From DSSB01 sp046346845 (GTDB taxonomy: Bacteria; UBA10199; DSSB01), in the NCBI GenBank assembly GCA_046346845.1, contig JAXMHH010000005.1, positions 310,001 to 374,000 of the forward strand: 64,000 nt of DNA, read 5' to 3'. A program made the translations under genes and the position numbers. Position 1 is the first letter of the stretch; each line of letters begins with the position of its first letter. This document shows, piece after piece, positions 49,410-58,754 of the stretch. The notes under the pieces are model-generated. The model was given only the letters and a program-made list of their open reading frames with translations. It was not told the origin of the DNA and made no database searches.

Positions 49410-51216
49410 CGTGATTTTCCACCCCCAAGGAGCGCCGCCGGTGCCAGGCACCCGCAGAAAACAAGATCAGCCCAAAGGACAAAAGAACTGAGGACAGGTG
49501 CGGGAATTCACCATTCTGGGAATTCAGCTGGCAACCACCTCCGCTCACCAAACCTACCCTTCCCGAAGGCAACCCTGCACCAGGCCCTTGGGGATTCCCA
49601 CCGATTCCCGGCATCGGTGTGTCCGTCGAGGCCGGCGTAGGAATAGGAGTCGGGCTCGGCGGAGCCAACAATTCGTAGGCACCGATATCGCAACCGGCTC
49701 TTTGCGGACGGGAAAATCCGCGAGCGTCGAATTCAAGGCAGGTCCCCAAATCGGCGGTGTCAACCGCAGGGCTGGATTCTTGCAAAGCCAAGGTAGGGAT
49801 GATTACCAATTGATCGCGGCCCGCCAAAGGCCCACTATTGTCCGCTAGACCACCGACAAACAGGGGATCTAGGTTTTCAATCGCACCGGCTGTAGAAAAG
49901 ATATTTTCGCAACCAACGGAGTCTTGAAGAATATTTTTTCCTTGGGCTCCCAAGGAGCCTAAATTCCGGCAATCATTGCCTCCTCCCGATAAGTCTCCGT
50001 TGCCGGCGAGGATTGAATTCACCAAAGTCAGAGTGGCTCCGGAATCGTTGAATATTCCGCCGCCGTCTCCCGCCATGGCGCCGCCGTTGTCGGAGTCAGC
50101 GGTGTTGGCAAAAATACTGCTGTTGAAGATCGACACCGAGGCGTCGAGGTCATTCTCAATCCCGCCGCCCCCCGCTTGGGCCTCGTTTTTAAACAGGGTA
50201 ACGTTCTGCAACTGCAATGCTCCGCAGTTGAAAATACCGCCGCCACCGCCGCCGTTTAAATCACCGCCGTCCTGCGCGTAATTCCTCTCGAGAGTCGTGT
50301 TTTCGACCAGGACACTGTCGCCACAGGCATAAATCCCTCCACCGTTACCGTCGGTTGCACGGTTGCCCATGAGGTAGCTTTGGCCTAGGGCAGAATCTCC
50401 GTACATGGCCAAACCGCCACCGCCCGCAGTCGCCGAATTATCGAGCACGTCCAAACCCAGAAAGATGCCTCCCGAAAATCGTCCAGCCCCGCCGAGTAGC
50501 CCGTTATTTTTCTCGAAGGTGGTAAATAGAATTTGCGCTGCGCCTTGACTATCGATACCCGCAGTACCCGCCAAGGTGTCCATGGCGTCATTTCCAAAAA
50601 TCAGTGAATTCACCACCAACAGGTTAGAAGTAGAGAGGATACCAGCTCCTGAAGCATTGCCGACAACCGAGTTGTCGCGAACCTCGCTGTTTTGCAAGTT
50701 GAGCAAGGCGCTATCTCCCACATAAATTCCGCCGCCCCCCTGGGCAAGTGCGGTACCGGAAATATTCGATTCATTCTCTCGAACGATGCTGTCGACAAGT
50801 TCAAAAGCCCCGGTGCCGGCGACATAGATACCCGCCCCAGACACGTTTGCATGAGCCCGCTGAACCGTCAGATCCTGCATCCTCACAGCCGCCGAACTGT
50901 TAGTGAGGATGTTGAATAACCTCGCCGTTCCGTTCCCGATTCCATCAATGATGGTATCGGCAGCCCCGGCTCCCTGAATGGTAAGGGGATGGGTGATGTT
51001 CAGCTGGCCCGAAGTAATCTGGACTGTCATAGCCGGGATGGAGATGACATCTCCATCGACGGTCGCTACGGCATCGAGGCAATTACGAAGGGTACCAGCC
51101 CCGCTATCGCCTGGATTGGTGACGGCACAGTCGGCCGCCAAGGCCTCTGCCGATACCAAAAGACAAAACAGCGATAAGATGGAAAGAAAAGGAAAAGAAC
51201 GGCGAACAAGCGACAC
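49396..51216 (-). CDS. Beta-helix surface protein with Gly-Cys sorting-like tail
   Basis: A 606-residue exported protein, GTG start preceded by GGAGG. The signal peptide ends near ALAADC. The body is a right-handed parallel beta-helix of repeated GGGI/GGAG turns with N-A-rich strands (about 60-500), resembling choice-of-anchor Q proteins. A PTP linker (about 520-540) leads to a tail with GGGC, a hydrophobic helix (LSSVLLSFGLILFSAGAW) and HRRR. This matches the tail of the 6036-7001 protein, so both are probably processed by the same sorting enzyme. Likely an adhesin or polysaccharide-binding protein. Confidence 0.88.
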   Translation of the reverse strand: MSLVRRSFPFLSILSLFCLLVSAEALAADCAVTNPGDSGAGTLRNCLDAVATVDGDVISIPAMTVQITSGQLNITHPLTIQGAGAADTIIDGIGNGTARLFNILTNSSAAVRMQDLTVQRAHANVSGAGIYVAGTGAFELVDSIVRENESNISGTALAQGGGGIYVGDSALLNLQNSEVRDNSVVGNASGAGILSTSNLLVVNSLIFGNDAMDTLAGTAGIDSQGAAQILFTTFEKNNGLLGGAGRFSGGIFLGLDVLDNSATAGGGGLAMYGDSALGQSYLMGNRATDGNGGGIYACGDSVLVENTTLERNYAQDGGDLNGGGGGGIFNCGALQLQNVTLFKNEAQAGGGGIENDLDASVSIFNSSIFANTADSDNGGAMAGDGGGIFNDSGATLTLVNSILAGNGDLSGGGNDCRNLGSLGAQGKNILQDSVGCENIFSTAGAIENLDPLFVGGLADNSGPLAGRDQLVIIPTLALQESSPAVDTADLGTCLEFDARGFSRPQRAGCDIGAYELLAPPSPTPIPTPASTDTPMPGIGGNPQGPGAGLPSGRVGLVSGGGCQLNSQNGEFPHLSSVLLSFGLILFSAGAWHRRRSLGVENHAKIF

Positions 51217-51374
51217 AATGCCTCCTCACGCAATACATGCAAACCAATTGTGTGATTGTCCTAAACATCCAGAGAGAAGACTCCGGATGAGCCCGCCGCC
51301 TAAATAGCAGACAAGAACCTGCCGTCAATGCAAAAAATAAAATATTGGATCAAAGGGATGCCGAAAACCTTCGA

Positions 51375-52307
51375 TCATTTGAATCGACCTTTCAATCCCG
51401 CGCTCTTCGCCCGTAGGTTTTCCATCAACTTTTGGAAATCCTTCGGTGGCTTCGATTTGAAATGGATTTTTTTGTTAGAAATGGGATGCCGAAACTCCAG
51501 ATAAGAGGCATGCAGCGCATGACGCGGCGCCGGTATCTTGCTGCCGTAGAGTTTGTCCCCGATCACGGGGTGCCCCAAGCTGGCCAGGTGCACCCTCACT
51601 TGATGCGTTCGCCCGGTCTCGAGCCTAGCCTCGACCAAAGTGGCGTTGGGGTACCTCTCGATCACCTGGAAATGGGTGACCGCCCGGCCTTCTTGCCTGC
51701 CTTTTCCTCCACCGAGCGCCTTCATTTTTTTGCCCCGTGCCTCCAAATCCTTCACCAAGACGGAATCGATGGTGCCCTCCATCTTTTTCACGGGACCTTC
51801 GACGAGGGCCAGATAACGCCGCACCACGGTATGGCGCTTGAACTGGTCGGAGAGCGAGTTGGCGCGGCGGGACAGGGTATACACCATGACGCCGCTGGTC
51901 TCGCGGTCGAGGCGGTGCATCAGTCCGACGTAGGGGTACTCGATCTCGGGATGGGCGCGGCGCAGGTAATCGTTGATGTCGTCGACCAGGGTCGAGGTGA
52001 GGGTCTGGGCGGTGCGCTCGCAGGCCACGCCGGGCGGCTTTTCCACGACCAGGATGTCGGGATCCTCAAAATAGACCTTGAGGTAACGCTCGCGGCGCGG
52101 AACCGCGGTCTCGCCGGGATCCCGGACCGTCCAGGTCTCGCCAGCCGCCACCTGCCAGGAGGCAATGATCACCTTGCGGTCGGCCAAGAAAATTCTTCCC
52201 TCATCGATGAGCTGTTTGGCCTTTTTCCGGCTGCCGCCGAGGGCCCGCGCCAGGAACTGGTCGAGGCGCATGGTGTCTTGTTCGGGTTGGACCTGGAAGG
52301 TTTTCAT
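51375..52307 (-). CDS. RluA-family 23S rRNA pseudouridine synthase, RluD-like
   Basis: A 310-residue enzyme with AGGAGATCC before the ATG. The N-terminal S4 RNA-binding domain is at about 13-75 (RLDQFLARALGGSRKKAKQL). The catalytic motif MHRLDRETSGVMVY holds the essential Asp, and the C-terminal pattern LETGRTHQVRVHLASLGHP follows. It isomerises uridine in RNA; the exact site cannot be read from sequence. The gene is divergent from the glutathione synthetase gene with only 34 bases between starts. A second RluA-type gene lies at 53974. Confidence 0.92.
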   Translation of the reverse strand: MKTFQVQPEQDTMRLDQFLARALGGSRKKAKQLIDEGRIFLADRKVIIASWQVAAGETWTVRDPGETAVPRRERYLKVYFEDPDILVVEKPPGVACERTAQTLTSTLVDDINDYLRRAHPEIEYPYVGLMHRLDRETSGVMVYTLSRRANSLSDQFKRHTVVRRYLALVEGPVKKMEGTIDSVLVKDLEARGKKMKALGGGKGRQEGRAVTHFQVIERYPNATLVEARLETGRTHQVRVHLASLGHPVIGDKLYGSKIPAPRHALHASYLEFRHPISNKKIHFKSKPPKDFQKLMENLRAKSAGLKGRFK

Positions 52308-52341
52308 GGATCTCCTGGGCGCTTGCGGTTAATTTGAGGGC

Positions 52342-53385
52342 ATGTCACGTCGCCGCAAAAGCCTCAAGCTTCTTTTCGTCGCGGATCCCCTGGCGCAGTT
52401 TCATCCCCAACGCGAGACCTCGCTGGTGATCATGCACGAGGCCCAGCGCCGGGGGCACCGGGTCTTCGCCACCACTCCCGAACGACTCTCCAGCCGGGGC
52501 CGCGCGGTCGAGGCGGCCGTGCAAGAGTTGAAGATCCTCGGCATTGGCAAGACGCCCTGGCATCGCGTCCTGGCCGAGCAGCGGCTCGAGCTCAAGTCCT
52601 TCGACGCAGTCCTGCTCCGTAAAGACCCGCCCTTCGACCAAAATTACCTGCACCACCTCTATTTGCTCGAGCTCTTGGCCGGCGAGGTCTACATGATGAA
52701 CCATCCCCGCGGCATCCTCGAGGCCAATGAAAAGCTCTTTCCCCTGCGCTTCCCCGAACTCACCCCCGCCACGGTGGTCAGCGCCGAGTTCGAGGTACTG
52801 CGCGATTTCATCCTCGCCCAGCCGCAGGGCGCCGTCCTCAAGCCGATCAACAGCAGCGGCGGACGCGGCATCTTCGTCATCCCCAAGGGCCGGAAGGAAA
52901 ACTTCAAGGTGATCCTCGAGACCTGCACCGAGAATTTCACCCGCCATGTCGTCGCCCAGCGCTTCCTCCCCGAGATCGCGAAGGGCGACAAGCGGGTCAT
53001 GCTGCTGGGCGGCGAGATCCTGGGGAGCTTCATCCGCCTCCCGGCCCGGGGCGAGCACCGCGCCAACCTGCATTCCGGGGGCTCGGCCCATCCGGCGCCC
53101 GTCACGGCCTCCGACCGCAGGATCGTCCAGGCCCTGCAAGGCAGCCTTCAGGACCTGGGCCTCGACTTTGTGGGCCTGGATGTCATCGGCCCCTGCCTCA
53201 CCGAAGTCAACGTCACCTCGCCCATGGGCCTGGCGGAGATCAACCTGACCAGCGGCGGGCACAGTCAAATTCAAGTAGTTGATTTTATTGAAAATAAACT
53301 AAACCACCCCACTGCGGCCCCAGCTCCGACGCCCCGCCCAAATCGACCCGTCAAAGCCCTCCCCAAGGTCCCGCAAATCGGCTAA
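52342..53385 (+). CDS. gshB: Glutathione synthetase
   Basis: A 347-residue ATP-grasp ligase that joins gamma-glutamylcysteine and glycine. The N-terminal part contains LRKDPPFDQNYLHHLYLLEL, the ATP-grasp region AVLKPINSSGGRGIFV and the metal/substrate segment GLDVIGPCLTEVNVTSPMGL. Slightly longer than the roughly 315-residue E. coli enzyme because of a Pro-rich tail. gshA is not in the window. Confidence 0.93.
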   Translation: MSRRRKSLKLLFVADPLAQFHPQRETSLVIMHEAQRRGHRVFATTPERLSSRGRAVEAAVQELKILGIGKTPWHRVLAEQRLELKSFDAVLLRKDPPFDQNYLHHLYLLELLAGEVYMMNHPRGILEANEKLFPLRFPELTPATVVSAEFEVLRDFILAQPQGAVLKPINSSGGRGIFVIPKGRKENFKVILETCTENFTRHVVAQRFLPEIAKGDKRVMLLGGEILGSFIRLPARGEHRANLHSGGSAHPAPVTASDRRIVQALQGSLQDLGLDFVGLDVIGPCLTEVNVTSPMGLAEINLTSGGHSQIQVVDFIENKLNHPTAAPAPTPRPNRPVKALPKVPQIG

Positions 53386-53454
53386 ATTTAGGGTTGCGGG
53401 CCGGGGCCCGCTGCCCTATAGACGCGCCCCGGCTTTTGAAACGTAGGTAGGACC

Positions 53455-53970
53455 ATGGCGGCGAAACGACAAAAACGAAAGACCTCCCGGCGATCGGGCC
53501 CCCGGCGGAAGACCCCGAAGGGAGTGACCAAACGCAGCAAGGCCGAGCTGGTGATCAAGACCGAATTCTCGCCTCACCTGCATTGGATGCACGGCTACCT
53601 GCGGCGCGCCAAGCTCAAGATGCCCACCCTGATCCTGCCCAACCGCATCCGCTCCTTTAGGCCCACCCGCAGCAAGATCATGCGGGTCTTGGGCAATGCC
53701 TATTTCGGCAACCGCACCGTGGTGATCGCCACCCACACCCAGGTCACCTACCTGAATCGCCAGGGCGACCTGAAGGTGAAGAAGATCGTCCGCCTGCCGA
53801 AGGCGCGCATCCTCGACACCCTCGCCCACGAGATTGCCCACTTCCATTATCCCGACCACGGCTACGAGCACGAGGAGTTCACGCGCTCGATCTTCAAGAC
53901 CTTCGGGCTCAAGGAAAGATGCCCCTACTGCAAGGGCACCGGCAAGATCCAGCTGGAAGGGAAACCCTGA
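53455..53970 (+). CDS. SprT-like zinc metalloprotein
   Basis: A 171-residue protein starting MAAKRQKRKTSRR with a basic tail. The zinc protease motif HEIAH lies in LDTLAHEIAHFHYPDHGYEH (about 122-141), with a downstream HEEF segment as probable third ligand. A single CPYCKGTG zinc-knuckle half is near the end. This resembles SprT/Spartan-like or M48-like small metallopeptidases. It lies 3 bases before the pseudouridine synthase gene and is probably co-transcribed. Confidence 0.82.
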   Translation: MAAKRQKRKTSRRSGPRRKTPKGVTKRSKAELVIKTEFSPHLHWMHGYLRRAKLKMPTLILPNRIRSFRPTRSKIMRVLGNAYFGNRTVVIATHTQVTYLNRQGDLKVKKIVRLPKARILDTLAHEIAHFHYPDHGYEHEEFTRSIFKTFGLKERCPYCKGTGKIQLEGKP

Positions 53971-53973
53971 GGC

Positions 53974-54903
53974 GTGAAGCGAAGCCTTCAAGTCCCGCCC
54001 CTCGCCGCGCCCGAGCGCCTCGATAAATTTCTAATCCGTCATTTTCCCCGCAGCAGTCGCCACTATTGGCGGGACCGACTCGAGGCCACGGTGCGAGTCG
54101 ACGGCAAAAAGGCGGCCAAAGGCAGGATGCTGTGGGGTGGCGAGCGGATCGAGCTTTTGGAAGAACCGCTCGAAGAAAATCCCGCCTTGCGAGGCAATCC
54201 CAAGCTTCCCCTGCGCATCCTCTATCAAGACGAGTACCTGTTTATCGTCGAGAAGCCGGCGGGGCTACCCTGCCATCCCCTGCGGAGGACGGAACGAGAT
54301 ACCTTGGCCCAGGCCGTCGTCGCGGCCTTCCCCGAGCAGGCCCGGCTACGGCCTGCCCGGGAGGCAGGCCTGGTCCATCGGCTGGACAACGAGACCAGCG
54401 GCCTCGTCCTCTTCGCCCGCGACGCCGAGACCCTGGCTAGGCTGCGCCGCCTGAGCCAGGCGGGCAAGATTGAAAAAATCTACCTAGCCTTGGTCATCGG
54501 GCGCCTCACCGGACGCGGCGAGATCGAGCACCCCATCGGCCACCATCCGAAGAACCGAAAAAAGATGTGCGCCGCGACCAACCCCGCCGAGGCCAAGCGG
54601 CTCAAGGCGCGGCCGGCCCACACGGAATACCGAGTCCTGCAGGCCGGCATCGACGCCAGTCTACTCCGGGTCAAGATCCGCGTCGGCGCACGGCACCAGA
54701 TCCGCGTCCACTTGGCCTCGCTGGGTCATCCCCTCTGCGGGGATCGGCTCTACGGGGCGGCAGGCCCCGCGCCCCGCTACCTACTGCACGCGGCGGAGCT
54801 GCGCTTCCTCCACCCCTGGAGTGGAAAGAAGATTCGAGTCGCAGTGGAGCCCCCGCAGGAGTTTGGGGAGGCACGGGATCGGCTGGTTTCTCGATCAAAT
54901 TGA
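53974..54903 (+). CDS. RluA-family pseudouridine synthase
   Basis: A 309-residue enzyme with GTG start, immediately behind the SprT-like gene. An S4-like N-terminus (RLDKFLIRHFPRSSRHYWRD) is followed by VEKPAGLPCHP, the catalytic motif VHRLDNETSGLVLFARD, and VGARHQIRVHLASLGHPLCGD. It modifies uridine in rRNA or tRNA; the site is unknown. The downstream 130 bases hold only a weak hairpin near 54920. Confidence 0.92.
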   Translation: MKRSLQVPPLAAPERLDKFLIRHFPRSSRHYWRDRLEATVRVDGKKAAKGRMLWGGERIELLEEPLEENPALRGNPKLPLRILYQDEYLFIVEKPAGLPCHPLRRTERDTLAQAVVAAFPEQARLRPAREAGLVHRLDNETSGLVLFARDAETLARLRRLSQAGKIEKIYLALVIGRLTGRGEIEHPIGHHPKNRKKMCAATNPAEAKRLKARPAHTEYRVLQAGIDASLLRVKIRVGARHQIRVHLASLGHPLCGDRLYGAAGPAPRYLLHAAELRFLHPWSGKKIRVAVEPPQEFGEARDRLVSRSN

Positions 54904-55036
54904 GAATTTCCTCATTTTGGGAATCGCCGATTCTCCCCCTTCCTAAAACCCGTTGAATTCAATATCTTTTTTATAATTCCATTTGGCGCATCTATTGCAT
55001 TTAATAGCTGCGAGTCGGTGACCAAAGGAGTTCCCA

Positions 55037-55861
55037 ATGCCTTCCAAATCCCTCATTCGCTCCCTATCTGCTCTCCCCGCCACCCTGCTGATCCTGACCT
55101 CGATGGCCTGCGGCGGCGCCAAGGTCGGAGAGCCGGCAAAACCCGGCGACGACCAAGTCCCCAAAGTCAGCTCGGCGCAGGGCCAGCAAGCCGGGGCCGA
55201 AACAGAGAACAAAGACAAAAATGCCGAACCGGAAAAAATCCCCGAGGGGGCGGTTCGGGTTTCGAGCCTTTATACGCTGTTGGGCGCGCATTATTGCGGG
55301 GCCACGGTCGTCAACTCCCAAAAGGAATCCGCCGTCCTGAACGTCGCCAATTTTTCCGAGGCCTTCTTCGGCCTCAATCCCTTGTTCTGCAATGTCCTTC
55401 GGCAGGCCCAAGCGGACCAATCCAACCTCATTGTCGGACATGAAAAACCGACGGATCCCTCGGACAAATTATTGGATCTGACCTCGTTGGAATTCGCCGA
55501 CAACGCCAAGCCGGAGATGGGCAATGTGGCCTTCAGCAAGTGCGACACGGGCAAGATGGGCTGCGGTTCCAAGTCGGTCCGGGTGATCGCCTTTTCGGCG
55601 AAGACCAACGGAGACGCGGAAAGGCTGTGCGAAGTCGTCCTCGAGGTCCAGGAAGAGGGACAGCGCAAGACCATTCCCGCCTACGTCCCCTGGACCAAGG
55701 GAGACTCCAACCTCGGCGCCCAGCAGTCCGAGGTCCAGCTCTGCTCCTCCCTGGCCCTGGCCAAGGCGCACGGGAAGACGCTCGAGACCGTGGGCACCCT
55801 GGAGCGTCCCGGCGGGCTATTGAGCGACCAATACCGCCTCTATCTCATGACCCTGAACTGA
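55037..55861 (+). CDS. Cys-rich lipoprotein of unknown function
   Basis: A 274-residue lipoprotein with AAAGGAG before the ATG and lipobox-like SMACGG (Cys 25). A Lys/Glu/Ala linker (about 30-70) precedes a globular part with six or seven Cys (HYCGA, LFCNV, KCDTGKMGCG, LCEVV, LCSSL), which suggests disulphides. No family recognised. Location: periplasmic side of a membrane or the surface. Confidence 0.8.
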   Translation: MPSKSLIRSLSALPATLLILTSMACGGAKVGEPAKPGDDQVPKVSSAQGQQAGAETENKDKNAEPEKIPEGAVRVSSLYTLLGAHYCGATVVNSQKESAVLNVANFSEAFFGLNPLFCNVLRQAQADQSNLIVGHEKPTDPSDKLLDLTSLEFADNAKPEMGNVAFSKCDTGKMGCGSKSVRVIAFSAKTNGDAERLCEVVLEVQEEGQRKTIPAYVPWTKGDSNLGAQQSEVQLCSSLALAKAHGKTLETVGTLERPGGLLSDQYRLYLMTLN

Positions 55862-55916
55862 ACGGGGCCTGACGCGTTCCGTCGAAATCATTTCTGGGCA
55901 TCCTCCCGAATGGGGC

Positions 55917-55922
55917 TATAAT
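55917..55922 (+). promoter_or_regulatory. Consensus -10 box placing the patatin mRNA start at its ATG
   Basis: Perfect TATAAT ends 6 bases before the ATG at 55929; no Shine-Dalgarno is present and the -35 is weak. The transcript may be leaderless. Confidence 0.5.
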
Positions 55923-55928
55923 TTTCGA

Positions 55929-57164
55929 ATGCCCATCGCCAAACGCTCCAAGCTGGCCCTAGTGCTGTCCGGCGGAGGCGCCCGCGGCGCCTACGAGGCC
56001 GGGGTGCTGCACTACCTCCGCACCATGCTTCCGCCCGCGCAACGCAACCGTCGCTTCGACGTCCACAGCGGGGCGAGCGTGGGGGCGATCAATACCTGCT
56101 TCCTGGTGGCCACCGCCCACGACCACGAGCTGCAGGCCCAGGAGATGCGCCGACTCTGGGAGAACGTCCGCGACGAGAACATCTACCGCACCAACCTCAA
56201 GGCGCTGCTCTCCTTCCTGACCAAGAGCAGCGCGAGCGTGTTGTGGAAATTCATCACTCGCCTGGGCAAGGACTCGCCGCATTTCCCCGGCTTCCTCGAC
56301 ACCGAGCCCTTCCTGCCCTTCATCACCAATCTCTTCCCCTGGAAGATGATCACCAAGAACATCAAGTCGGGCTTGGTCCAGGGGCTGGCGATCGTGGCGA
56401 CCAATGTCTTCACCGGGCGCATGGAGCTCTTCGTCCAAAAGCATCCCGAGTGCGAGTACAACGGAGAGCATGTGGTCAACTACGTGAAGATCCGTCCCGA
56501 GCACGCCCGGGCCTCGGCCGCGATCCCGGTGATCTTCCCGACGGTGCTGATCAACGGCATCGCCTACACCGACGGCGGGCTGCGCCTGAACACCCCGCTC
56601 TCCCCCGCGATCCACTTGGGCGCGGACAAGATCCTGGTGATCGGCCTCAACCACCGCGCGCAACCGGGCGAGGCGCTCCCGATGAGCGGCGAGCAGGGCA
56701 AGCAGGCCGCGCTCGGGCAGGTCCTGGGCCGCGTCATGAACTCGGTGTTCCTGGACAAGATCCAGTACGACATCGAGCAGCTCAACCGCATCAACAAGAT
56801 CGTGGAATGGTCGGAAGCCCTTTACGGCAAGAACTACCTCGCCGACTTGAACAAGATGCTGGCGCGAAAGAACATCAAGGGCGACGTCGCCGACCGCGGC
56901 CTCAAGAAAATCCAGGCTCTGCGCATTCGGCCCTCGCAGGACATCGGCGAGCTGTTCCGCCACTCCTTCAAGACCAAGGACCGCAAGCACCTCTCGACCT
57001 TCGAGAAGTTCCTGATCCGTTTCCTCGACGTCGACCCCGAGAGCGGGGTGGATTTCCTCTCTTATATCAGCTTCACTCCCGATTACCTGAGCCACCTGCT
57101 CGACCTGGGCTTCCAGGACGCCAAGCGTCATCATAATCAGTTGAAGGAATTCATGGAGGAATAG
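55929..57164 (+). CDS. Patatin-like phospholipase
   Basis: A 411-residue lipid acyl hydrolase. The oxyanion-hole loop GGGARG is at 15-20, the nucleophile Ser 50 in SGASVG, and the catalytic Asp 215 in TDGGLRLNTPL, so the Ser-Asp dyad is intact. The roughly 150-residue C-terminal extension is helical and not recognised. No signal peptide, so cytoplasmic or peripheral on the inner membrane, or secreted by a non-Sec route. Short purine-rich DNA separates it from glnB. Confidence 0.92.
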   Translation: MPIAKRSKLALVLSGGGARGAYEAGVLHYLRTMLPPAQRNRRFDVHSGASVGAINTCFLVATAHDHELQAQEMRRLWENVRDENIYRTNLKALLSFLTKSSASVLWKFITRLGKDSPHFPGFLDTEPFLPFITNLFPWKMITKNIKSGLVQGLAIVATNVFTGRMELFVQKHPECEYNGEHVVNYVKIRPEHARASAAIPVIFPTVLINGIAYTDGGLRLNTPLSPAIHLGADKILVIGLNHRAQPGEALPMSGEQGKQAALGQVLGRVMNSVFLDKIQYDIEQLNRINKIVEWSEALYGKNYLADLNKMLARKNIKGDVADRGLKKIQALRIRPSQDIGELFRHSFKTKDRKHLSTFEKFLIRFLDVDPESGVDFLSYISFTPDYLSHLLDLGFQDAKRHHNQLKEFMEE

Positions 57165-57190
57165 TATAAAGAAGGCGGCAGGAGGTCCCC

Positions 57191-57529
57191 ATGAAAAAAG
57201 TCGAAGCCATCATCAAACCCTTCAAACTCGATGCCGTCAAAGAGGCGCTGCAGGCCTCCGGCGTCATGGGACTCACCGTGACCGAGGTCAAGGGCTTCGG
57301 CCGGCAGAAGGGCCACACCGAGCTCTACCGCGGGGCCGAATACGTCGTCGATTTTCTGCCGAAGCTGAAATTGGAAGTGGTCATCAACGACGCCGACCTG
57401 CCCAAGGTGGTCGAGGCCATCGAAAAATCCGCCAAGACCGGCCAGATCGGCGACGGCAAGATCTTCGTCTCCAGCATGGAGCAGGTCGTCCGCATCCGCA
57501 CCGGCGAGACGGGCTCCAACGCAATATAA
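57191..57529 (+). CDS. glnB: Nitrogen regulatory protein P-II
   Basis: The 112 residues are the exact family length. AGGAGG precedes the ATG. The T-loop carries the uridylylation Tyr 51 in RGAEYVVDF, and the B- and C-loop motifs (TGQIGDGKIFV, RIRTGETG) are intact, so ATP/ADP and 2-oxoglutarate sensing is expected. No glnA or amtB is adjacent, so GlnB and GlnK cannot be told apart by context; the conserved KVEAIIKPFKLD start fits GlnB. Confidence 0.95.
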   Translation: MKKVEAIIKPFKLDAVKEALQASGVMGLTVTEVKGFGRQKGHTELYRGAEYVVDFLPKLKLEVVINDADLPKVVEAIEKSAKTGQIGDGKIFVSSMEQVVRIRTGETGSNAI

Positions 57530-57536
57530 ATTATCG

Positions 57537-57779
57537 TTAATGCGGCTCGGGAACCCAGCGGATCTCGATGTCCTCGCGGCCCCCCATGGCGCTGCGCAGG
57601 GCCTGGATCATCTGGGGATCGGCGCCCTCTTCCTCGAGGTAATCCAGGGTATCCCGGCTTAGGTAATAGTCCGTGTCTTCCTCGGACTCCTCCTCCAAGT
57701 GATCCATTAAAAATCGAAACTGGTCTTCGGTGAGCTCGGCTACCAGTTGTTCGCGATCTTTCTCGTAGAGCTTGACCAT
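57537..57779 (-). CDS. Small acidic protein
   Basis: An 80-residue protein; start at 57779 chosen because GAGGAGGACTGCC precedes it. The frame extends upstream but that stretch is non-coding in character. It is strongly acidic (LMDHLEEESEEDTDYYL) and helical. It converges on glnB with 7 bases between stops. No function recognised. Confidence 0.75.
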   Translation of the reverse strand: MVKLYEKDREQLVAELTEDQFRFLMDHLEEESEEDTDYYLSRDTLDYLEEEGADPQMIQALRSAMGGREDIEIRWVPEPH

Positions 57780-57881
57780 GGCAGTCCTCCTCTCTGATTC
57801 CGGAATTTTAAGCGGAAAGGATGGGGCCCGGGAAGCGGAAAACGCAAAAATCGAAGGGCTGGCCCCGATCCCAGGCCTTCG

Positions 57882-57914
57882 AAAAAAAGGAGACCCGCAA
57901 GGGCGCGGGTCTCC
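57882..57914 (-). terminator. Rho-independent terminator
   Basis: On the minus strand a perfect 10-bp stem (GGAGACCCGC with GCGGGTCTCC, 6-base loop) is followed by seven T. It terminates the lipoprotein gene ending at 57959. Confidence 0.9.
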
Positions 57915-57958
57915 GCCACGGCCATCGAGATTGGAAATGGCCGCCCATGTTGACCGAA

Positions 57959-58744
57959 TCAATGCTCGTCCAAATGCTGGCCGATCGCGTCTTGCAGGTT
58001 GGCGAGCACCCGCTCCCGCTGCTGGTCCTCGCTTTGGTTCTTGAAGTCGACGCCGCGGACCAGCAGGTCGTACTTCGTCTCGAAGTGGGCCTCGGCCGCG
58101 GTCTCCCCCTCGTGGAAATGCAGGGGATGGGCGACGAGCTCGCCGTTTTCCCTGGCGTGAAAGAGGCCCGAGACCGTCACCGAATCGGTGGTATCGATGT
58201 GGAAGTTCCCGCTATCGACGCCCTTCGTCCAAGTGCCCGCCAAATGAAAGCTCTCGGGGAAGGTCGAGGCCGCGCCGTGGTCCTCACCCGCGTGGTTCTT
58301 GAGCGCCGCGCCACTCGCGCTGCCCGGCGCGAGGGTCAGCTCGTAGGAGCAATAGGCGGCCAGCGGGATCTCGTGCGAAGCCAGGACGTGGGTGAGGAGA
58401 TCCTCGCCCAAGAGGTCCTCACTGGCATCGATGTCCAACTCTTGGTCCAAGCCACCCTCGCAGTCGGGATCGTCCCCGCTCGAGATCAGCTTGAGGGAAT
58501 GCCAATTGAGCTTGGCCGCCTCGAAATCGACGGTATAGCCGAGGTCGTTCGTGAGAGTCTTGCCCCCGTCGGGGTCGATGCTGAGGCCGCTGCCGTCCTC
58601 CAAGTGGTGGACCATGGCGATGTCCAGCTCGCCGAGCCCCGCCGAGCCGGAGGGGTTGGTGGTGTCGATGAGGCTGTTGCCGCTGCAGGCGGCAAACAGC
58701 ACCGCCGCCGCTAGGGAATAGGAAAGAAGTTTCAGGGTATTCAT
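57959..58744 (-). CDS. Lipoprotein, possibly MbnP-like metal-binding
   Basis: A 261-residue lipoprotein; GGAGAACCT precedes ATG 58744 and the lipobox is LFAACSG (Cys 20). The protein has many His in pairs or clusters (MVHHLEDG, HPLHFHEGE), typical of metal binding. Its beta-rich layout (ELDIAMVHHLEDG, NDLGYTVDFEAAKLNWHSLKL) recalls MbnP-type copper-binding proteins, but I cannot confirm that match. It is followed by a terminator and preceded by a His-rich-N-terminus barrel gene 10 bases upstream, so the three minus-strand genes 57959-60252 look like one metal-handling cluster. Confidence 0.8.
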   Translation of the reverse strand: MNTLKLLSYSLAAAVLFAACSGNSLIDTTNPSGSAGLGELDIAMVHHLEDGSGLSIDPDGGKTLTNDLGYTVDFEAAKLNWHSLKLISSGDDPDCEGGLDQELDIDASEDLLGEDLLTHVLASHEIPLAAYCSYELTLAPGSASGAALKNHAGEDHGAASTFPESFHLAGTWTKGVDSGNFHIDTTDSVTVSGLFHARENGELVAHPLHFHEGETAAEAHFETKYDLLVRGVDFKNQSEDQQRERVLANLQDAIGQHLDEH

Positions 58745-58754
58745 AGGTTCTCCG

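Noticed and set aside
54905..54940. Hairpin after the second pseudouridine synthase as a terminator
   Set aside because: Short, bulged stem without a following T-run.
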